NCBI RefSeq assembly: GCF_002796985.1
Contig: NZ_PEKX01000001.1
Location: 9,530 to 73,529 of the forward strand
Direction of reading: 5' to 3'
DNA: 64,000 nt
DNA from: Pseudomonas sp.
Lineage (GTDB): Bacteria; Pseudomonadota; Gammaproteobacteria; Pseudomonadales; Pseudomonadaceae
The stretch's first letter is position 1. Each line of letters opens with the position of its first letter. This document shows positions 1-8,213 of the stretch, piece after piece. Below the pieces are notes generated by a model, which saw only the letters and a program-made list of their open reading frames with translations, was not told the origin of the DNA and did not search any database. A program made the position numbers and the translations under genes.

Positions 1-596
1 GCAGCACCGCGCTGGCGGCGCACCAGATCGCCATCCAGTCGGTGTACGTGGCCTTCATGGTGCCCATGGGAATGTCCTACGCAGTGACCTTCCGCATCGG
101 CCAGCACTACGGCGCTGGCCGGCTGGTCGAGGCACGCCGCGCCGGGCGGCTGGGCATCGGCTTTGGCGCCACCTGCATGTTCGCCTTCGCTGCGCTGTTC
201 TGGCTGGCGCCGGAGCTGGTCATCGGCCTGTTCATCGACCACCACGACCCGGCCAACCGCGAGGTGGTGCAACTGGCCGTCAGCCTGCTGGCCATCGCCG
301 CGTGGTTCGAGCTGTTCGACGGCACCCAGTGCATCGCCATGGGCGCGATCCGTGGCCTGAAGGATGCGCGCACCACCTTCCTCGTCGGGCTGGCGGGCTA
401 CTGGCTGGTGGGCGTGCCGATGGCGCTGCTGCTGACCTTCCCGCTGGGCTGGGGGCCGAGCGGCGTGTGGTGGGGGTTGGCGTCCGGGCTGGCCTGCGCG
501 GCCATCGGCCTGACGCTGGCCTTCGAGGTGAAGACCTCGCGTCTGCTGCGCCCGCGCTCGGCAGGCACGGCGCTGGCTGTGCTAGCTGATCGCTAG
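1..596 (+). CDS. MATE family efflux transporter, C-terminal part
   Basis: The frame is already open at base 3, so the gene starts left of the window and only its last 197 residues are present. They hold several hydrophobic membrane segments alternating with short basic loops, and the MATE-type stretch AAHQIAIQSV followed by GMSYAVTFRIGQHYGAG. The second half, with the segment around LIGLFIDHHDP, matches the C-terminal bundle of NorM-like sodium- or proton-driven drug exporters of the inner membrane. The substrate cannot be told from the sequence. The stop overlaps the stop of the convergent GGDEF/EAL gene by 3 bases. In P. aeruginosa a MATE gene lies at the same place beside proE. Confidence 0.85.
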   Translation, partial: STALAAHQIAIQSVYVAFMVPMGMSYAVTFRIGQHYGAGRLVEARRAGRLGIGFGATCMFAFAALFWLAPELVIGLFIDHHDPANREVVQLAVSLLAIAAWFELFDGTQCIAMGAIRGLKDARTTFLVGLAGYWLVGVPMALLLTFPLGWGPSGVWWGLASGLACAAIGLTLAFEVKTSRLLRPRSAGTALAVLADR

Positions 597-2326
597 CTGA
601 CCGGGTCCTGCAGGCGCAGGGCGCGGTTGGCGCCGAATACCAGGAAGCGCGCCAGATCCGCCAGCGGCAGCGGGCGGCTGATCCAGTAGCCCTGCACCTG
701 GTCGCAGCCGAACTGGCGTAGCTCGTCCTGCTGGGCGGCGGTCTCGACGCCTTCAGCCACCACCTCCAAGTTGAGGTTGTGCGCCAGGTTGATCATCGCA
801 CGCACCAATTGCAGGTTCTCCGTGCGCTCGTGCATGTCGCCGACGAAGCTCTTGTCGATCTTCAGCAGGGTGATGGGCAGGCTGCTCAGGTGCACGAAGG
901 ACGAGAAGCCGGTGCCGAAATCGTCCAGCGAGAAGCGCACGCCCAGGCGGCCGAGGGCCTGCATGGTCTGCTGGACCTGGTCGCTGCGGCGCATCACGGC
1001 GGTTTCGGTGAGCTCGAATTCCAGCCACTGGGCGTCAACGCCGCGCTCGCGGATCAGGCGCTCCAGGGTCGGTAGCAGCTGGCTGTCCTGGAACTGGCGG
1101 AACGACAGGTTCACCGCCATGTGCAGCGGCGGCAGGCCACGCCCGCGCAGCCACTGCATGTCGCGCAGGGCGCGGGAAATCACCCAGTAACCCAACGGTA
1201 CGATCAGCCCGCTTTCCTCGGCCAGCGGCACGAAGTCGCCCGGCGTCAGCAGGCCCCGGTCAGGGTGGCGCCAGCGCACCAGGGCTTCGAGGCCGACGAT
1301 CTGCCCGGTGTGCAGGTCCAGACGCGGTTGGTAGTGCAGCTCCAGCTCGTCGCGGCGCAGCGCCCGGCGCAGTTCGCTTTCCAGGTCGGCGAGGCTGCGG
1401 GCGCCACGGTTGATGCGTTCGTCGAAGACATGGAAGGTACAGCCCTGGCGTGACTTGGCCTGCTGCATGGCAATGTGCGCGTGCCACAGCAGCGGGTCGG
1501 CGGCTTCACCGGTACGGGCGTGCGCGACGCCCAGGCTGCAACCCAGCAACAGGCTTTCGCCTTCGACCCAGTAGGGCTCGCCCAGGGATTCAACGATGAG
1601 TTCGGCGATCTTCTCCACCCGTGCCGGGTCGCGGCGGGTGTCCAGCAGCAGGGCAAACTCGTCGCTGCCCAGGCGGGCGATGTGGTCGCCGTTTTCCAGG
1701 TGCGCCTTCAGTCGCGACACCACCTGCAGGATCAGGCGGTCGCCGGCCTGGTGGCCGAGTGCGTCGTTGACGTGGCGGAAGTTGTCCAGGTCCAGGTGGC
1801 CCAGCGCCAGGCCGCGCCCGTCGCTCTCGGCCAGGCGCGCCGCGAGCAGGGTCTGGAAGCCCTGGCGGTTGGCGATGCCGGTCAACGGGTCCTGCTCGGC
1901 CAGGGTCTGCAAGGTGTTCTGCAGCGAAGCGCGCTCACGCACGTAACGCAGGGTGCGGCGCAGGACTTCGGCAGTGAGGGATTCGGCCACCAGATAATCG
2001 GCGACGCCGACCGGCTCCTCCGCGGGCTCGCGCTCGAGCAGCAGGAGCAGCGGCAGGTGGCACTGGTGGGCGGACGGCAGCTTGCCGGGCGTGGCGAGCA
2101 CCAGACCGACCTGGTCTTCGTCGAACAGGCTGCTGGCGGCCTGCCAGGACGGGGCCGTGATCAACGAATAGCCCTGCCCCAACGCGGCCAGATGCCCGCG
2201 CAGTAGCTGGGCCCACTGCGGCGCTTCCGCCAGCAGGAGCAGGCGCGTTGGTTCGACCGACGCTGCCAAGCGACCCCCATGTATCTCTAGAAAGGGAGAA
2301 ACTCCAGGCACCTTCCCTGCGCCCAC
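593..2326 (-). CDS. proE: Cyclic-di-GMP phosphodiesterase with degenerate GGDEF and intact EAL domain (ProE-like)
   Basis: A 577-residue protein with three parts. Residues about 25-130 look like a receiver-type fold without the usual phosphoacceptor Asp. A GGDEF domain (about 145-300) has GSDEF at 220-224 instead of GGDEF. An EAL domain (about 315-565) has EALVRW at 347-352, ELTE near 438 and DDFGTGFSS at 468-476, so hydrolysis of c-di-GMP is expected. There is no membrane segment, so it should be cytoplasmic. Position next to rep and a MATE gene matches P. aeruginosa ProE, an active phosphodiesterase. The start is uncertain: the first ~22 residues are atypical and an internal start near residue 20 is possible. 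Confidence 0.85.
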   Translation of the reverse strand: MGAGKVPGVSPFLEIHGGRLAASVEPTRLLLLAEAPQWAQLLRGHLAALGQGYSLITAPSWQAASSLFDEDQVGLVLATPGKLPSAHQCHLPLLLLLEREPAEEPVGVADYLVAESLTAEVLRRTLRYVRERASLQNTLQTLAEQDPLTGIANRQGFQTLLAARLAESDGRGLALGHLDLDNFRHVNDALGHQAGDRLILQVVSRLKAHLENGDHIARLGSDEFALLLDTRRDPARVEKIAELIVESLGEPYWVEGESLLLGCSLGVAHARTGEAADPLLWHAHIAMQQAKSRQGCTFHVFDERINRGARSLADLESELRRALRRDELELHYQPRLDLHTGQIVGLEALVRWRHPDRGLLTPGDFVPLAEESGLIVPLGYWVISRALRDMQWLRGRGLPPLHMAVNLSFRQFQDSQLLPTLERLIRERGVDAQWLEFELTETAVMRRSDQVQQTMQALGRLGVRFSLDDFGTGFSSFVHLSSLPITLLKIDKSFVGDMHERTENLQLVRAMINLAHNLNLEVVAEGVETAAQQDELRQFGCDQVQGYWISRPLPLADLARFLVFGANRALRLQDPVS

Positions 2327-2386
2327 TTCTCCCGGTTTTGAAGCTCCGACATCCGGGCTCCAGCGGATGCAGGCGAAACTTCAGAG

Positions 2387-2402
2387 AAACTCTTAAGAGT
2401 TT
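2387..2402. repeat. 16-bp perfect palindrome in the proE-rep divergent region
   Basis: The sequence AAACTCTTAAGAGTTT is its own reverse complement. It lies in an AT-rich patch between the divergent genes proE and rep, about 60 bases upstream of the proE start and 160 upstream of rep. A second inverted repeat, CGATC at 2464-2468 with GATCG at 2477-2481, follows. Such symmetry would suit a dimeric regulator, but none is identified. Confidence 0.5.
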
Positions 2403-2519
2403 TCTTCAAGTAATGCTGTCACAAGCCTAATACAAGTACAGATTTATCCAAAACAGAGAAGCACGATCGTGTCACAGATCGCTGCTATTCCAAGCGGCAC
2501 CCCGACGCCCGGCACGGCC

Positions 2520-2528
2520 TGCTAGAAT
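2520..2528 (+). promoter_or_regulatory. Candidate extended -10 promoter of rep
   Basis: TGCTAGAAT matches the extended -10 form (TGn followed by TAGAAT) and lies 33 bases upstream of the rep ATG. No convincing -35 hexamer is seen at 17 bases upstream, which fits an extended -10 promoter. Inferred from sequence only. Confidence 0.4.
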
Positions 2529-2561
2529 ACGCCCCCGCTTCACTACAGACCCCCGCCCTTC

Positions 2562-4571
2562 ATGTCCCGACTCAATCCCCGGCAGCAAGAGGCCGTGAAC
2601 TACGTCGGCGGCCCGCTCCTGGTGCTGGCCGGCGCCGGCTCCGGCAAGACCAGCGTGATCACCCGCAAGATCGCCTACCTGGTACAGCAGTGCGGTATCC
2701 GCGCCCAGTACATCGTCGCCGTGACCTTCACCAACAAGGCCGCCCGCGAGATGAAGGAGCGCGTCAGCACCCTGCTGCGCCCCGGCGAGGGCAAGGGCCT
2801 GACGGTCTCGACCTTCCACAACCTGGGCCTGAACATCATCCGCAAGGAACACGCGGCGCTGGGCTACAAGCCCGGCTTCTCGATCTTCGACGAGAGCGAT
2901 GTGAAGGCGCTGATGACCGACATCATGCAGAAGGAGTACTCCGGCGATGACGGTCTGGACGAGATCAAGGGGCTGATCGGCAGCTGGAAGAACGACCTGA
3001 TCCTTCCGGAAGAGGCGCTGGAAAAGGCTCGCAATCCCAAGGAACAGACCGCGGCGATGGTCTACCTGCATTACCAGCGTACGCTCAAGGCCTACAACGC
3101 GGTGGACTTCGACGATCTCATCCTGCAGCCGGTGAAGCTGTTCCAGGAGCACCCGGAGATCCTCGACAAGTGGCGCAACCGCGTGCGTTACATGCTGGTG
3201 GACGAATACCAGGACACCAACGCCAGCCAGTACCTGCTGGTGAAGATGCTGGTGCAGCAGCGCGCGCACTTCACCGTGGTGGGCGACGACGACCAGTCGA
3301 TCTACGCCTGGCGCGGCGCGCGCCCGGAAAACCTGATGCAGCTGAAGGACGACTTCCCCTCGCTGAAGGTGGTGATGCTGGAGCAGAACTACCGCTCCAC
3401 CAGCCGCATCCTCAAATGCGCCAACATCCTCATCGCCAACAACCCCCACGTGTTCGACAAGCAACTGTGGAGCGAGATGGGCGAAGGCGACCCGATCCGG
3501 GTAATCCGTTGCCGCAACGAAGAATCCGAGGCCGAGCGGGTGGCGATGGAAATCCTCACCATCCACCTGAAGACACAGCGGCCCTACAGCGAATTCGCCA
3601 TTCTCTACCGGGGCAACTACCAGGCGAAGCTGATCGAGCTGAAACTTCAGCACCACCAGATTCCCTATCATCTGTCAGGCGGCACCAGCTTCTTCGGACG
3701 CCAGGAGGTGAAGGACCTGATGTCCTATTTCCGCCTGCTGGTGAACCCGGACGATGACAACGCCTTCCTCCGGGTAATCAACGTGCCGCGCCGGGAAATC
3801 GGCTCCACCACCCTGGAGAAACTCGGCAACTACGCCACCGAGCGCGGCTGTTCGATGTTCAATGCCTCCGGGGAAATCGGCCTCTCCGAACACTTGGACG
3901 CCCGTTACGTCGAGCGCCTGCAGCGCTTCAAGCGCTTCATCGACAAGGTCCGCGAGCAGTGCGCCGGCAGCGACCCGATCGGTGCGCTGCGCAGCATGGT
4001 GATGGACATCGACTACGAGAACTGGCTACGGCAGAACGCCTCCAGCGACAAGATCGCCGACTTCCGCATGGGCAACGTCTGGTTCCTCATCGAAGCGCTG
4101 AAGAACACCCTGGAGCGCGACGAAGAAGGCGACATGACCATCGAGCAGGCCATCGCCAAGCTGGTGCTGCGCGACATGCTGGAGCGCCAGCAGGAAGAGG
4201 AAGAAGGCGCCGACGGCGTGCAGATGATGACCCTGCACGCGTCCAAGGGCCTGGAATTCCCCTACGTGTTCATTCTTGGCGTGGAGGAGGAAATCCTCCC
4301 GCACCGCTCCAGCATCGAGGCCGATACCATCGAGGAAGAGCGCCGGCTGGCCTACGTGGGCATCACCCGGGCGAAGCGCAACCTGGCCATGACCTTCGCC
4401 GCCAAGCGCAAGCAGTACGGCGAGATCATCGACTGCTCGCCCAGCCGCTTCCTCGACGAACTGCCGCCCGAGGACCTGGTCTGGGAAGGCCTGGAGGACG
4501 CGCCGCAGGAGGTCAAGGTGGCCAAGGGCAATTCCGCGCTGGCGGATATCCGGGCGATGCTCAAGCGCTAA
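2562..4571 (+). CDS. rep: ATP-dependent DNA helicase Rep (superfamily 1)
   Basis: A 669-residue SF1A helicase of the UvrD/Rep group that unwinds DNA 3' to 5' and helps replication forks pass bound proteins. Visible motifs include the Q-motif region LNPRQQEAVNY at residues 4-14, Walker A GAGSGKT at 24-30, TFTNKAAREMKER (motif Ia), VDEYQDTN (Walker B), GDDDQSIYAWRGA (motif III), QNYRST (motif IV), TLHASKGLEF (motif V) and YVGITRAKR (motif VI). Length and motif spacing match Rep rather than UvrD. It is transcribed divergently from proE and followed by a repeat-rich gap. Confidence 0.97.
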   Translation: MSRLNPRQQEAVNYVGGPLLVLAGAGSGKTSVITRKIAYLVQQCGIRAQYIVAVTFTNKAAREMKERVSTLLRPGEGKGLTVSTFHNLGLNIIRKEHAALGYKPGFSIFDESDVKALMTDIMQKEYSGDDGLDEIKGLIGSWKNDLILPEEALEKARNPKEQTAAMVYLHYQRTLKAYNAVDFDDLILQPVKLFQEHPEILDKWRNRVRYMLVDEYQDTNASQYLLVKMLVQQRAHFTVVGDDDQSIYAWRGARPENLMQLKDDFPSLKVVMLEQNYRSTSRILKCANILIANNPHVFDKQLWSEMGEGDPIRVIRCRNEESEAERVAMEILTIHLKTQRPYSEFAILYRGNYQAKLIELKLQHHQIPYHLSGGTSFFGRQEVKDLMSYFRLLVNPDDDNAFLRVINVPRREIGSTTLEKLGNYATERGCSMFNASGEIGLSEHLDARYVERLQRFKRFIDKVREQCAGSDPIGALRSMVMDIDYENWLRQNASSDKIADFRMGNVWFLIEALKNTLERDEEGDMTIEQAIAKLVLRDMLERQQEEEEGADGVQMMTLHASKGLEFPYVFILGVEEEILPHRSSIEADTIEEERRLAYVGITRAKRNLAMTFAAKRKQYGEIIDCSPSRFLDELPPEDLVWEGLEDAPQEVKVAKGNSALADIRAMLKR

Positions 4572-4580
4572 CGGCTTCAC

Positions 4581-4675
4581 CTGTAGCAGCGAGGGGACGC
4601 CATCGTTATTGCTCGCGAAGGCGTTTCCTGCCCGCACTGAAGCTGGGCGGGTTCGCGAGCAAGCTTGCTCCTACA
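4581..4675. repeat. REP palindrome, one clear and one decayed arm
   Basis: Bases 4651-4675 carry the Pseudomonas REP core seen at three other places in this window (GTTCGCGAGCAAGCTTGCTC, then CTACA). An opposite-facing arm begins at 4581 (CTGTAGCAGCGAG) and resumes near 4611 (GCTCGCGAAG), but it is interrupted. This looks like an inverted REP pair in which the left arm has decayed. It sits just after the rep stop. Confidence 0.7.
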
Positions 4676-4685
4676 AGAACAAGAG

Positions 4686-4816
4686 CCCTCACCCTAACCC
4701 TCTCCCGCAAGCGGGATAGGGGACTGTTCGGTGCCGGCTGACACCACAGTGTCAGCCGGTTCGGACGGTTCCCTTTCCCTCAGGAGCGGGGCGCGCAGCC
4801 AGGGCTGGGGTGAGGG
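4686..4816. repeat. Composite CCCTCACCC repeat with central palindrome
   Basis: CCCTCACCCTAACCCTCTCC at 4686-4705 faces a partly complementary copy ending in GGGGTGAGGG at 4807-4816. Between them lies a perfect hairpin, CCGGCTGACAC at 4734-4744 and GTGTCAGCCGG at 4749-4759, with a 4-base loop. There is no T tract, so it is not an intrinsic terminator. It resembles the mobile non-coding repeats common between proteobacterial genes. Together with the REP element it fills most of the 410-base gap 4572-4981. The rest, before xpt, shows nothing else I can name. Confidence 0.6.
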
Positions 4817-4981
4817 GAAAGCCCCGGCACGGATTCCCCGAGAGGCGGTCCTTCAAGCTCCCGCCCATCGAAAAACTGTCCATTCGATCAGCAATTGCAT
4901 TGGTCGGAACGTCGCGCAGATGGCCACTGGCGTTGTAGAATTACGCGCTTCATCAGCGACAGCCGCTCCGGAAGCACCCCC

Positions 4982-5557
4982 GTGAACACTCTCAAAGACA
5001 AAATTCGCAGCGAAGGCATCGTTCTTTCCGAACAGGTCCTCAAGGTAGACGCCTTCCTCAATCACCAGATCGACCCGGCGCTGATGAAGTTGATCGGCCA
5101 CGAGTTTGCCGAACGCTTCAAGAACCAGGGCATCACCAAGATCGTCACCATCGAGGCCTCGGGTATCGCCCCGGCAGTCATGGCCGGCCTCGAGCTGGGT
5201 ATCCCGGTGATCTTCGCCCGCAAGTTCCAGTCGCTGACGCTGAAGAACGACCTGCTGATCTCCAAGGTCTTCTCCTTCACCAAGCAGACCGAAAGCACCA
5301 TCGCCATTTCCGCCAAGCACCTGACCGCCGCCGACCATGTGCTGGTGGTGGACGACTTCCTCGCCAACGGCCATGCCGCCAAGGCGCTGATCGATCTGAT
5401 CCAGCAGGCCGGCGCCAGCATCGCGGGCCTGGGCATCGTCATCGAGAAGTCCTTCCAGGAAGGCCGCGCCCTGCTGGAAAGCGAAGGCTACCGGGTGGAA
5501 TCCCTGGCCCGAGTGAAGTCCCTGACCAATGGTCAGGTCGAGTTCCTCGAAGACTGA
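4982..5557 (+). CDS. xpt: Xanthine phosphoribosyltransferase
   Basis: A 191-residue type I phosphoribosyltransferase that converts xanthine and PRPP to XMP in purine salvage. The PRPP-binding signature LVVDDFLANG lies at residues 121-130, and the flexible-loop and base-binding regions typical of Xpt surround it. I start it at GTG 4982 because the family begins with a sequence like NTLKDKIRSEGIVLSEQVL. The frame stays open further upstream, but that part has no family character. GGAAG lies about 9 bases upstream. An intrinsic terminator follows 16 bases after the stop. No purine riboswitch was recognised in the leader. Confidence 0.95.
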   Translation: MNTLKDKIRSEGIVLSEQVLKVDAFLNHQIDPALMKLIGHEFAERFKNQGITKIVTIEASGIAPAVMAGLELGIPVIFARKFQSLTLKNDLLISKVFSFTKQTESTIAISAKHLTAADHVLVVDDFLANGHAAKALIDLIQQAGASIAGLGIVIEKSFQEGRALLESEGYRVESLARVKSLTNGQVEFLED

Positions 5558-5573
5558 TCCACCGCTCCACGAG

Positions 5574-5606
5574 AAAGGCGGGCACCGACAGGGCCCGCCT
5601 TTTTTC
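5574..5606 (+). terminator. Rho-independent terminator after xpt
   Basis: Stem AAGGCGGGC (5575-5583) pairs with GCCCGCCTT (5593-5601), followed by a run of six T. Confidence 0.85.
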
Positions 5607-5721
5607 ATGCCCGCTCGCCCGGCATCACTGCTGCTAGTCCCGCGCCTCCGGCCCGGCGCCTACCCTCGGGAGCCTGGTGCAAGTTGGCGAAAAGGCAGCG
5701 GGAGGGAGAAATCGCAGGCAT

Positions 5722-5744
5722 GAAAAAGCCGCCCAAGGGCGGCT
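5722..5744 (-). terminator. Rho-independent terminator of the cytochrome c5 gene
   Basis: AGCCGCCC (5727-5734) and GGGCGGCT (5737-5744) form a stem. Read on the minus strand it is followed by a T tract, 20 bases after the cytochrome c5 stop. Confidence 0.8.
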
Positions 5745-5763
5745 CTTTCGCACAGGTCGACTA

Positions 5764-6192
5764 TTACAGGCCGGACATGTGGTGAATCGCAGCTTTCAGC
5801 TCGTCGTCGGAGCAATCAGCGCAGGTGCCTTTGGGCGGCATGGCGTTGAAACCCGAGATGGCCTTGGCCAGCAGGCCGTCGATACCGCCCTGCTCTTTGG
5901 CACGCTTGCCCCAGTCAGCCTTGTCGCCGACTTTCGGTGCGCCCAGCAGGCCGCTACCGTGGCAGGTGGTGCAGACCTTGCCGACAATCTCCTCACCCGA
6001 ACGTGGAGCACCGCCGCCGCCAGCGGAAGCAACGGCGCCAACGCCTTCACATTCCTTGCCCTGGACGCAGACTTTGCCGACAGGTTCGAGACGCTTGGCG
6101 ATGGCGTCATCGTTGGTCGCGGCCTGAACGCTCACTGCCCACAGGGCCAGTACGGCAGCTTGGGCTGCCAGGATTTTTCTAATCAGGTTCAC
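5764..6192 (-). CDS. Cytochrome c5
   Basis: A 142-residue c-type cytochrome. Residues 1-24 form a signal peptide ending in SVQA, so the protein is exported and should be a periplasmic or membrane-associated electron carrier. The haem-binding CTTCH is at 74-78 and Met118 in FNAMPP is the likely sixth ligand. A further cysteine pair at 124 and 127 (CADC) is typical of c5. I choose the GTG at 6192 because it is preceded by GAGGGTGAAAGG and starts directly at the signal peptide. A longer reading to 6333 adds unrelated sequence. Gene order (xpt, cytC5, pauR) matches P. aeruginosa. Confidence 0.93.
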   Translation of the reverse strand: MNLIRKILAAQAAVLALWAVSVQAATNDDAIAKRLEPVGKVCVQGKECEGVGAVASAGGGGAPRSGEEIVGKVCTTCHGSGLLGAPKVGDKADWGKRAKEQGGIDGLLAKAISGFNAMPPKGTCADCSDDELKAAIHHMSGL

Positions 6193-6377
6193 CCTTTCAC
6201 CCTCATCGTGGCTTATCACGCCCAGTCGCGGTGCAGTCACAGTCTCGGGCCGCGCGAGCGGGCGCAAGTATAACGGCAAAGCTTCGAAGCTCGAAACCAT
6301 TGCGCCACCTTGCCGGGCTTTCTTACCGGGCATTGCGGCATTAGGTCGCAGCTGATCTGGCCGGTCCTACCGGCTGT

Positions 6378-6926
6378 TCAAAAATTTGCCGGTGTGGTCG
6401 CGCTGATCAGCCGCGCCGGGGCTTCGAACGGATTGCGGAAGCGGTGCGGCTTGGTGCTGTCGAAATAGTAGCTGTCGCCACATTCGAGGACGAAGGTCTC
6501 GTCGCCGACGGTCAGCTCCAGACGGCCCTCGACCAGCACGCCGGTCTCTTCGCCTTCGTGGGCGTACATGTCGTCACCGGTATCGGAGCCCGGCGGGTAG
6601 GTCTCATCGAGCAGGGTGATGGCGCGACTGGGGTAGTCCTTGCCGATCAGTTTCATGATGATCGAGCCACTGGACAGGTCGCTGAGTTCGTCCGCCTTGT
6701 AGACCACCGGGGTGTTGCTGCTCTGTTCCAGGTCCAGGGAGAAGAACTCCACGAGGGACATCGGAATACCACCCAGCACTTTCTTCAGCGAGCTGATGGA
6801 GGGGCTGACGCTGTTCTTCTCGATCATCGAGATTGTGCTGTTGGTTACACCCGCCCGTTTGGCGAGTTCGCGCTGGGACAAACCTTTGACTTTACGGATG
6901 GCTTGCAGACGAGCACCGACGTCCAA
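6378..6926 (-). CDS. pauR: PauR-type XRE-cupin transcriptional regulator of polyamine catabolism
   Basis: A 182-residue regulator with an N-terminal XRE helix-turn-helix (about 6-62, with LSQRELAKRAGVTNSTISMI) and a C-terminal cupin (about 105-180, with HEGEETGVLVEG and a PHRFRN loop). This PuuR/PauR layout represses putrescine and spermidine genes until gamma-glutamyl polyamines are present, and this locus belongs to PauR in P. aeruginosa. The start is TTG at 6926: AAGGAGG stands 9 bases upstream and the resulting length equals the family length. The upstream ATG at 7022 would add 32 unrelated residues. Candidate target genes pauB4 and kauB are in this window. Confidence 0.9.
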   Translation of the reverse strand: MDVGARLQAIRKVKGLSQRELAKRAGVTNSTISMIEKNSVSPSISSLKKVLGGIPMSLVEFFSLDLEQSSNTPVVYKADELSDLSSGSIIMKLIGKDYPSRAITLLDETYPPGSDTGDDMYAHEGEETGVLVEGRLELTVGDETFVLECGDSYYFDSTKPHRFRNPFEAPARLISATTPANF

Positions 6927-7037
6927 GGGTGGGGTCCTCCTTATTCTTGTGATCAGGCAGGCTCTGAAAGGCAGAACCCGCCAACGGCTTGAGCCGAGCG
7001 GGTTCCAAGTGCCACGTATCATGGCAACACCGTTCAG

Positions 7038-7047
7038 TATTTACAAC
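7038..7047. promoter_or_regulatory. 10-mer upstream of pauR shared with pauB4 (candidate PauR site)
   Basis: TATTTACAAC lies in the 164-base gap between the pauR start and the dadX stop. The identical 10-mer occurs upstream of pauB4 at 14076-14085, and a two-mismatch relative lies upstream of kauB near 20071. It is AT-rich in GC-rich surroundings. Its role as an operator is inference. Confidence 0.35.
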
Positions 7048-7090
7048 AGATCGCCTGTCGATCCTGCGCAAACTTTACGGGTGGTCTCCG

Positions 7091-8170
7091 TCACTCGCCG
7101 GAGTAGACCCGCGGTACGCGCTTGAGGTTGCAGAACAGCTGATAAGGAATGCTGCCGCACAGGGAGGCGAGCTGGCTGGCGGGCACGTTCGGGCCCCAGA
7201 GCTCGACGCGGCTGCCCAGGCCGGCCTGCGGCAGATCAGTGAGGTCCACGGTGAGCATGTCCATGGACACGCGGCCGATGATGCGGCTCGGCTGACCGTC
7301 GATGAACACCGGCGTGCCGTCCGGCGCGTGGCGCGGATAGCCGTCGGCATACCCCATGGCGACCACGCCGACGCGTACCGGGCGGTCAGCGATGAACCGC
7401 GCGCCATAGCCCACCGGCTCGCCGGCCGGCAGTTCGCGGATGCTGATGACCTGGGATTCCAGGGTCATCACCGGGCGCAACTGGTCGGCCAGCGGGTGCG
7501 CCTGTTCGAAGGGGGTGGCGCCGTAGAGCATGATGCCGGGGCGCACCCAGTCGCTGGGCACCTCGGACCAACCGAGGATGCCGGGGGAGTTGCGCAGACT
7601 GATCTCGTGGCCCTGGCCGGCGGCTTCGCGCACGGCCTGGAAGGCAGCGACCTGCTCTTCGGTGCGCGCACAGTCCAGCTCGTCGGCGCGGGAGAAGTGA
7701 CTCATCAGCACAACCTTGGCCACCTGGGGCAGCGCCTTCAGGCGTGCCAGCGCAGCGGCGTAGTCCTGCGGGAAGAAGCCGACGCGGTGCATGCCCGAGT
7801 CCATCTTCAGCCAGACGGTCAGCGGCTTGCTCGGGCGGGCGCGCTCGATAGCTTCCAGCTGCCAGGCCGAGTGCACCACGCACCAGAAGTCATGGGTGTC
7901 GATCAGTTCCAGCTCGCTCGCTTCGAAGAAGCCTTCGAGCAGCAGGATCGGTGCGCGGATACCGGCTTGGCGCAGTTCCAGCGCTTCTTCGATGCAGGCC
8001 ACGGCGAAACCATCGGCCTCGCCTTCCAGCGCTCGGGCACAGACCACCGCGCCATGGCCGTAGGCATCGGCCTTGACCACCGCCAGCGCTCGGGCGCCGG
8101 TGACTTCACGGGCCAGGCGGTAGTTGTGGCGCAGGGCGGCGAGATCGATCAGGGCACGGGCGGGACGCAT
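7091..8170 (-). CDS. dadX: Catabolic alanine racemase
   Basis: A 359-residue PLP-dependent fold-type III racemase that interconverts L- and D-alanine. Lys33 in VVKADAYGHG is the PLP-linked lysine. The second catalytic base, Tyr255, is in GYGARF. The C-terminal beta domain with RVSMDMLTVDLT is complete. It lies downstream of dadA and ridA on the same strand, so this is the catabolic DadX that feeds D-alanine to DadA, and not the biosynthetic Alr. A strong hairpin with a T tract separates it from ridA (8214-8238), so its expression may be lower than dadA's or come from its own promoter. Confidence 0.96.
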   Translation of the reverse strand: MRPARALIDLAALRHNYRLAREVTGARALAVVKADAYGHGAVVCARALEGEADGFAVACIEEALELRQAGIRAPILLLEGFFEASELELIDTHDFWCVVHSAWQLEAIERARPSKPLTVWLKMDSGMHRVGFFPQDYAAALARLKALPQVAKVVLMSHFSRADELDCARTEEQVAAFQAVREAAGQGHEISLRNSPGILGWSEVPSDWVRPGIMLYGATPFEQAHPLADQLRPVMTLESQVISIRELPAGEPVGYGARFIADRPVRVGVVAMGYADGYPRHAPDGTPVFIDGQPSRIIGRVSMDMLTVDLTDLPQAGLGSRVELWGPNVPASQLASLCGSIPYQLFCNLKRVPRVYSGE

Positions 8171-8213
8171 GGCAAGGCTCTCTTTTTATCAAGGTGGAAC
8201 GAAACGGCAGACG

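Noticed and set aside
2248..2430. 60-codon plus-strand frame upstream of rep
   Set aside because: Mostly overlaps proE and ends in an AT-rich control region.
2472..3671. Minus-strand open frame of about 400 codons opposite rep
   Set aside because: Antisense shadow without any conserved motif.
4817..4981. Purine riboswitch ahead of xpt
   Set aside because: No aptamer-like conserved junction could be recognised; such control is known mainly from Firmicutes.
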